Shown here piece by piece: positions 57,971-64,000 of a DNA stretch of 64,000 nt (its first letter is position 1; the number at the start of each line of letters is the position of its first letter). This DNA comes from Pezicula radicicola. Lineage: Eukaryota; Ascomycota; Leotiomycetes; Helotiales; Dermateaceae. A program made the translations under genes and the position numbers. The stretch covers positions 1,116,001 to 1,180,000 of the forward strand of contig PDUO01000009.1 of NCBI GenBank assembly GCA_003008705.1. The letters are read 5' to 3'. The notes under the pieces were generated by a model. It was not told where the DNA came from, did not search any database, and was given only the letters and a program-made list of their open reading frames with translations.

Positions 57971-59547
57971 ATTGAAGATTTGGTTGGTTGGTTGGTTGGA
58001 TTGGTAGTGATTAGTGAAGAATGTGATAGATTGTTGAAGAGCGGAGAAGATTGATTGTTATTGTTGGTATTGATTGGATGTTGTTGTGATGAGATGATGA
58101 TGATTGGAATGATGATAAAAGAGAGACCTTGAGCTCATACTTATAATTCTGAGTAAACCTCTGGCCTCTTCCCTGCTCCACCGGATATCCACCCTCGAGG
58201 AGCACGTTATTCCTGCAAAAGGCGGGGCCACGTACTCGCAGGGCTAGTAGGCAGAGCTCTGCTGAGGTCTCAAACCCAGACGTTCGAACTGACGGAGTAA
58301 AATTGTAAGACTGGCCACTGCTCAAGCCAGTACTCCGTATGGGTCGTCTAATTTTGGTCCCACTAGGCTGCCTGCGTAACGGTCTCCACGGCAAAACATC
58401 GCAAGCAGATGACAAGTAGCGGCGGAAAGTTATGGCATGAAGGAGATCAACCGCAACTCTCAGAAGTTGCGACGAGTCGGTTTGCCGACAATAATTGCAC
58501 AATTTTGCAGTGGATGGGAGGGAAAAGACTAGGCTGTGGAGTCCAATAATAGCTCCCGTGAAGCGTGGAGGCCAGAGCAGAAGCGAATTACCGAGAGCCT
58601 GACAGAAAAGCTTCTGGTCGGAACTCGCAAGATCTGGGGTCATAGGCCCGGCTGTGAATGCCTTCTGTAGATGCCATCGCCGTCGTAAAGTAGGGCTAGC
58701 CAATCAGACATCAGGGTAAAACGATGCATTATCGTTTTAAGGTTAGAACAAGCTTCTTCTACAAGCCAAAAATGCAGGGACTTGTCAGGGCAGACAGTCA
58801 GACAGTCCCGATGGGGGCCACATGGGGTCCTGAAAACAAAGGTTGGGACGCCACATCGGTATATGTCAGTGTGCTTGGCCTGTCTCGAAAGAGGTTTGAT
58901 GTCTGACCGCCACTGGCCTGTGAAACAATCCGAGTAACAGAGCGCGCCCAACAACACAACTGCACCACCCGCTTAAACCTTCTGCTAAGAAAGTGGACGA
59001 GTCCGAATGGATCGATGTTTGTCAAACATGATCGCCACATCGGCTGTCTTGGACGATAGCTTGTTTGAGCCTCTAAGGGCAACCCCCGTGACATCCCAGA
59101 CTCGGTAGACAACACCATCCTGGCCCTAGTATGCTCCGTACGCACTTTTAAGCTGATGAAGACTCCACAAGCTTTGGCAGTGGCGAGGCATAATTTGGCC
59201 GGGCAGATTCATCAACAGTTTGGAAAGGTTTGGAAAGAGCAAAATGTGTTTTACATCAGAACACCCCATCACTTTGATGTGCAATGTACCTTCCAAGTGC
59301 ATCGGCATGAGCTCTAAAAGGATACCTTGTATACCTTGCATACCTTGCGATGCTTAAGCTCAGATGGTGTCAAAGCAACATTTTGAAAAGGGCTTTCCAT
59401 AAGTCTAAATATGGGACGAGCAAATTAAGCTCAAGATCTGATGGCAAATCGGCACCGCTTATGGACTACAGGCTAGAGCACCAGAACCTGAAACCTTGAA
59501 ACATTGTTTCGAGAAACCTCATACTGAAGCAGCGAGTCCACTCTACT
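57971..59547. other. Promoter region of the GPI-type gene and 3' flank of MSH5
   Basis: 1.6 kb without a supported gene. A 230-codon minus-strand frame (58011-58703) overlaps the leader and promoter of the GPI-type gene; its composition and lack of homology argue against coding. Some short frames around 58640-59341 likewise lack features. The stretch includes a small repeat of ggtttggaaag near 59220 and tataccttgca around 59329-59347. Confidence 0.45.
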
Positions 59548-62500
59548 TCAGTCTTCGCCAACTGTAAGAACATCCTGAAGCATAGCTCGGAGGTCAGTCT
59601 TAGTAGAGCGCTCTTTGTCGTCAGGAAGAGGCAGGTCTTGCTCAAGGAACTGCCTAGCAATCTGCTCCGCAACTTCCAACTCATTTTCCTCCTCATCTGG
59701 CAATAACGCGCAAGCTGCATTTAGGTCCTCACCACGGGCTGCTAAGAGTATCAACTCGTCAGCTCTTTCAACGATAGCAGGATCGATACCATTCATAGCA
59801 GCGCAACAGGTACCGAAACTCGCAATACTTCGGCCCGGCACGAAGTTGTAGAGGTAGGTGATTTGGTCTTCCATAACTTCCGCCTCTTGGTGGACTCTAA
59901 CTTCCATGTGGCCAAAAGATAGGCCCTCCCTTGGCTCGAGAAAGCCGTGTTCGAATATTTCATGAAAGTGCGTGGCTCCGAGAACCTTCGGCTTATGGAC
60001 ACCAAGACTGAGAAAATATTCAAAAAGACCGCAAGCTAGCCCTGCACCGTCCATAGCATTAGTTCCTTTGCCGAATTCATCCACGACGACAAGACTGCGG
60101 CACGTAGCAAGACTTATAGCCTGCGAAATCTGTTGGAGATCAATCATAAACGCACTCTGGTTACGGGACACACTTTCGCGGGTTGCAATTCTCGTAAGTA
60201 TCTTGTCTGTTAAGCCTGTCAGGGTCGTGGAGTCAGTGGTTTTTATGTATGGAAAACATCAAGTTGAGGGAAGGGTGCATAACCAACCAATTGTAGCCTG
60301 CTCTGCAGGGACAAAACTCCCGATGTGTGCCATGTACACTATCAGTGCAACTTGCTTCAGATAGACACTCTTCCCAGAGTAGTTGGGTCCTGTCATTATG
60401 AGCATACTCGGACTTTCGATACTCTCTCTAAGAGAGCTGGAACTCCCTGCAGGATGGGTCGAATCATCTGTCTCGTCTCCTTCTCCCACGCCTCCGGAGA
60501 GGAAACAATAGTTTGGCACATAAGAAGGCACTGTGAGTTCCTGCAACGGATGCCGACCCCCTTCAATGCGAACGACATTTGATCTAGTCACCCGGGGCGC
60601 GACAAATTTGTACTTGCGAGCTCCTAGTGCGAGGGCAACGAGACTATCGAGCTCCCCACATAGCTTGGAGGTACGGATGAGTAGCTTCTCATGTTCGAGT
60701 ACCTTGACCGCTAAGGCGTGTATAATTTCGATCTCCCTGTCTGGTGTACGATATATCAATAAGGTGTCTGAAAAGAGGTTCGGCTGAGAAGAACTCACCG
60801 CAGATCATGCCGTACATGTCCCCAAAGTGTTCATCCATCTCTTTCATCAGTCGATTTTTGTAGTATCCCATATCATTACTCGAAAACATCTTGTCCCAAA
60901 TATCATTCTCAACCCCTTCTCCTTCATAGAGGCCATTTCCGGTATCCGGATTGAGGGATACAACTGTAAGAAACCCCAGCTGAGGATAAAAAATGCAATT
61001 CTGTATGTATTGGCAAGCCCATTGGGGCAACGTAGCCTGGAGCCTGGTCGAGACTTGAGTCAAAAGACTTTCCATACCATCATATGTTCTCTTGAAACCA
61101 TCCAGCTCGGCATCCACGCCTTGCAAGACCGCCGTACGGTGTTGTTCTACTGATCTTTCGAAATCAACTATCTGGTTAATGTCTACACCGATGTTATGAA
61201 GCACCTGAGGCTGCATTTCATCGAGCAACTGTCATACGGTTAGCCGAAGCTTTCTCAAATTAAGTGTAATCGCAACTGACCTTGATTGAGATATCTAGGG
61301 CATGGCCTCGTGTAAGCTCACGCATCGCCTCCAAAATCCTCAATGTGTGAAATGTAAATTGTGCGAGGCTTCCCCAGATCCCGCCATTAAAAGCAGACCC
61401 TTTGCCTGAACATACTCCTTTCTGTAGGTGTATGACCACAGTTTGTATATTCTTGATTTTCTTCAAGCTCTTGGCAATGTTCTCAAGTAATGATGAGTTC
61501 TCAGGACGCAAGAGAAGAGTGATTGTCTTCTGCCGTTCAGAGATCACACATAGGTCCATGCTAGGCCGCAAGAACATCTTTCGAAGTCTTGCTTTTCCTT
61601 GAGGTGTATGTGCGAAGTGCTGGAACAGACCATATATTGAGAGACTCTCCTTTGATCCTGAGTTGCTTGGTCCTACCATTTGCTTATTCGGATGTGCTTC
61701 TGTTTGAATTATCTGAAGAGAGGCCAAGGCATCAGCATTGATAAACATCATGTCTGTAAGAGCAAACGCTTCAATTGTTCGGATGCGAAAAGCCAAAATC
61801 GCATCTTGATCTCGGGGAAGGAAGTCGGCGGCTCTCCGTCGAGAGAGGTAACCCAATACTGCCCCGGCACAGCCAACCTGCAGCCAGCTTAGTCATATAA
61901 GAATTGAATGACAATGGGTACGTACGGTTAGTTTGCTTTCCATATCTACGCAACCAGCTAGCCTCAGTAAATTTCCTTGGCGCCCCATACCTCTTTCATC
62001 ACCATGTTCATAGGCGGCAGCTCCTGGTGTTGTGAAGATAACGTTGGGCTGGCCTTCAGGAGATAGTTCAAGATTGGCCAACTTGTTCCTGGCCGTATTG
62101 TAGTTGAATTCGGAGTTAACCGTAGTCTGGAGGGAATAGGAGCCAACAATTTCATCTAGAGAAAACTTCTATTAGCAGTGCTTGCGGTAAGATATGAAGC
62201 GCAGCTGCCATACTATCATCATCATTACGATCAATTTTCCGAGCATCTTTCATCAAGTGATTCTCCAGTGTCTCGTCAGATTTCGTGTTTATCAGAACCA
62301 TCGTTGGTTGAGCGTGGATCTTCAACGTATCAATTATCTCGAGCCCACCCATCTTTATGTCCTCCATCATATAAAGCTTCTCTTCTCTGGCAATGTAATA
62401 AGCGCACCCAATCGTTCCACGGTCTCTCATATCCACTGCCATGATAATTTCATCAAGAGCGTCCGATTCTTCACGTCTCAGGACTTCAGCCTCCGACTCC

Positions 62501-62763
62501 TCGTGGTTTGTACCATCTTCTTCGGCTCGAGAAGCTGATGCAGCTGATGCACTCGAAGCTGGTGGCCTAATAGACGTTCTATTAAGCCTGGGAAGCTGTG
62601 GTGAAGCTGTACCAGGAACATTGCTGCGAGGCAAACGGCTACTAACAGAGCTGTGTCTGGAGGACGACGAACGTGCAGTAGGCCGTGACGTAGCTCTGGA
62701 GCCGGATGCTTGTGTCGGCCTCGAAGGGACGACTGCTCCATAACGGCGACGCTTGTAGGCCAT
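59548..62763 (-). CDS. MSH5: Meiotic MutS homologue Msh5
   Basis: Six exons on the minus strand: 62214-62763, 61926-62155, 61281-61877, 60799-61228, 60288-60740, 59548-60215; 975 aa. A Ser/Arg-rich N-terminal extension of about 100 residues precedes the MutS core ([20 protein letters not shown]). Central helical domains contain [26 protein letters not shown], and the ATPase has Walker [32 protein letters not shown] and Walker [32 protein letters not shown] and [10 protein letters not shown] are typical of MSH5 rather than MSH4. With Msh4 it forms MutS-gamma, which stabilises Holliday junctions and promotes interfering crossovers in meiosis; it lacks mismatch-binding residues. All introns are in frame. 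The one at 62156-62213, with tgctaata branch point, resolves what looks like a frameshift. The start MAYKRRRYG is the first ATG. Confidence 0.95.
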
Positions 62764-63240
62764 TTTGGATAATGAAGCTTGGTGGTTGCTAGTTGCTAAC
62801 AGTGAAGGCTCCAAAGAAGCGAGTTTCTGCCTGCAGCATGTACCGTGACTTAATGGCGAAACTAGCTGGAGCCTTTCTAAAGTACAACATGCAACAACTT
62901 ACATAGTATTTAGAAGAACTCAAGCTTCGCCACCAAATTCATGCCATGAAGCTTCAGTCTGATCTTCTAAAGGATAATCCAGCTCGCTGCAGTTCACACA
63001 GGCACCACTGCGCCGGTGGCAGCATCCAAGGGAAAGTACGAATAATTCGAGGAAGGAAAACTTTCAGATTAGCATTTCTCTTCTTCTACTAATACAGCGT
63101 CGCCTTGCGGACTGCCTATCTTTTTTACAGGAGTTGCCCACTCAGCACCCCGCTCCGGTAAAGGCTATATGGTTCTATCTCGCACACGGCCTATCTCACC
63201 TAGATTTAAAATACTCTTTACCAGGCTCAACGAATTCAGC
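62764..63240. other. Intergenic between MSH5 and EMC5
   Basis: 477 nt holding the MSH5 promoter and the EMC5 3' flank, both on the minus strand. No other feature seen. Confidence 0.5.
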
Positions 63241-63749
63241 CTAGTTTTTTGCAGCGCCAGTAGCACCTCCTCCCTCCCTCACCCACTCTGCGAATTCCTT
63301 CCGTTGTTTCCTGATATCAATGAACCCAGGCCTGCTCTCCAACACTCTGAACGGATTTCCCACATAATCCTTATCCACAGTTCCATCACCATTCATAAAC
63401 CCCTTCTCGCCCTCACGCTCAATTTTTCCAGCCCAGACTCGCCATTGGATTGGTCGTAATTCCGGGGTGCCGAGGACCAATCCAAGGCAGATTGTGAATA
63501 CTGCTACGATTGTTTCTATTGAGATATCAAGAGGCAAAGAGGTGACAGTTGACGCAGCTGCACCATGAGAGGTAAGGGGCGAAAGAGATTCCGTGCTCGT
63601 GGAGTGGAGAGCTGAGTGTTCGTGAGCGGAATAGCAGCTGTAGCCAATTCCAGTTAGTCATTGATGCTTCCTGCTCTTGGAGAAGCTACTTACGCATGTG
63701 CTAGCAGGACCAAGCCTACACCGGTAGTTGCTTTCGATAACCAGGTCAT
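63241..63749 (-). CDS. EMC5: ER membrane protein complex subunit 5 (MMgT family)
   Basis: Two exons on the minus strand: 63694-63749 and 63241-63637; 150 aa. Two membrane helices are visible: TGVGLVLLAHACYSAHEH near the start, across the intron, and LPLDISIETIVAVFTICLGLVLG. The family signature LPLDISIE and GTPELRPIQWRVWAGKIE follow, then a hydrophilic tail with NPFRVLESRPGFIDIRKQRKEFAEW. The EMC inserts multipass and tail-anchored proteins into the ER membrane; EMC5 is a core transmembrane subunit, formerly described as a magnesium transporter MMgT1. The exon junction completes an Ala codon and keeps the AHACYSAHEH motif. Nothing is unusual about it. Confidence 0.93.
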
Positions 63750-64000
63750 GTTCGCGGTATTTGGACTCGTGGGAGTGTTCCAATGTACAGTCGCAGTTAG
63801 AAGATGCTTACGTCGTTCTAAGCGCGAGGAACATTTGACGCGCTTAGGAACCTTTGCATCACGTGAAATGAAATGGCTGGGGTAGGTTAGCTTCAGTAAC
63901 GGGAACAGCAGTATGTAAAGTTTTAGAAATCAAATACCTACCTATTGATTTCAAAGGCGTAGAAAGCCTATTATGTACTGTACAATGTTCCGTGGAATTC
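63750..64000. other. Right edge of the window, promoter of EMC5
   Basis: Upstream flank of EMC5, with a TCACGTGA motif at 63860-63867. No gene recognised before the window ends. Confidence 0.4.

Noticed and set aside
58011..58703. 230-codon minus-strand frame
   Set aside because: Lies in the leader and promoter of the GPI-type gene; low complexity, no domain, no supporting splice or start context.
62155..62175. Apparent frameshift in MSH5 near the end of exon 1
   Set aside because: A normal intron (62156-62213, GTATGG donor, tgctaata branch point, TAG acceptor) joins the frames exactly.
1..64000. CRISPR arrays, rRNA and tRNA genes
   Set aside because: The only regular repeats are simple tandem arrays in a eukaryotic genome; no tRNA A/B-box pair with cloverleaf potential was found by eye, though a tRNAscan run would be needed to exclude one.

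Overview
The window comes from the nuclear genome of a filamentous ascomycete (Pezizomycotina). Genes carry frequent introns, mostly of about 50-95 nt, with GT..AG ends and CTAAC/CTAAT-like branch points. The gene set is typical of such fungi: a Zn2Cys6 regulator, a full-size PDR transporter, an A-T-R NRPS-like reductase and an AsaB-type oxygenase. The protein sequences look like those of Leotiomycetes (Helotiales), but that is an impression; I cannot name a species.

Layout. 0.7-8.3 kb: Zn2Cys6 regulator, HAD hydrolase, IML2, SEM1. 9-12.3 kb: phosphoglycerate kinase and an Mpv17/PMP22 protein, tandem on the minus strand. 14.7-18 kb: an NRPS-like adenylation-carrier-reductase gene interrupted by one in-frame stop. 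18.7-23 kb: GH53 endo-galactanase and an ASNSD1-like asparagine-synthase protein. 23.3-29.2 kb: VPS9 and a large conserved protein of unknown function. 29.5-33.5 kb: RPT5 and TFIIB, divergent. 33.9-36.4 kb: a NADAR-fold protein and a PTS1-tagged MaoC hydratase, divergent. 36.4-47 kb is an accessory, partly decayed region. It holds a broken small secreted cysteine-rich protein gene, a short acidic orphan, an AsaB-like oxygenase, a RIP-degraded Tc1/mariner element with an assembly gap, a trans-enoyl-reductase-like gene and an 18-bp tandem repeat. 47.4-54 kb: class II ketose-bisphosphate aldolase and a 10-exon PDR/ABCG transporter. 54-57.5 kb is gene-poor with several local duplications. 57.5-64 kb: a Ser/Thr/Ala-rich GPI-type protein, the meiotic MutS homologue MSH5 and EMC5.

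Most of the window is housekeeping: glycolysis, 26S proteasome base and lid, RNA polymerase II initiation, endosomal Rab5 activation, ER membrane insertion and meiotic recombination. Islands of secondary metabolism, secretion and decay lie between. I see no CRISPR array, rRNA, convincing tRNA or clear candidate for a new multigene system. The observations most worth a second look are the in-frame stop in the NRPS-like gene, the decayed 36.4-47 kb region, the dispersed hairpin repeats, and the micro-exons, including one that encodes only the HbYX tail of Rpt5.
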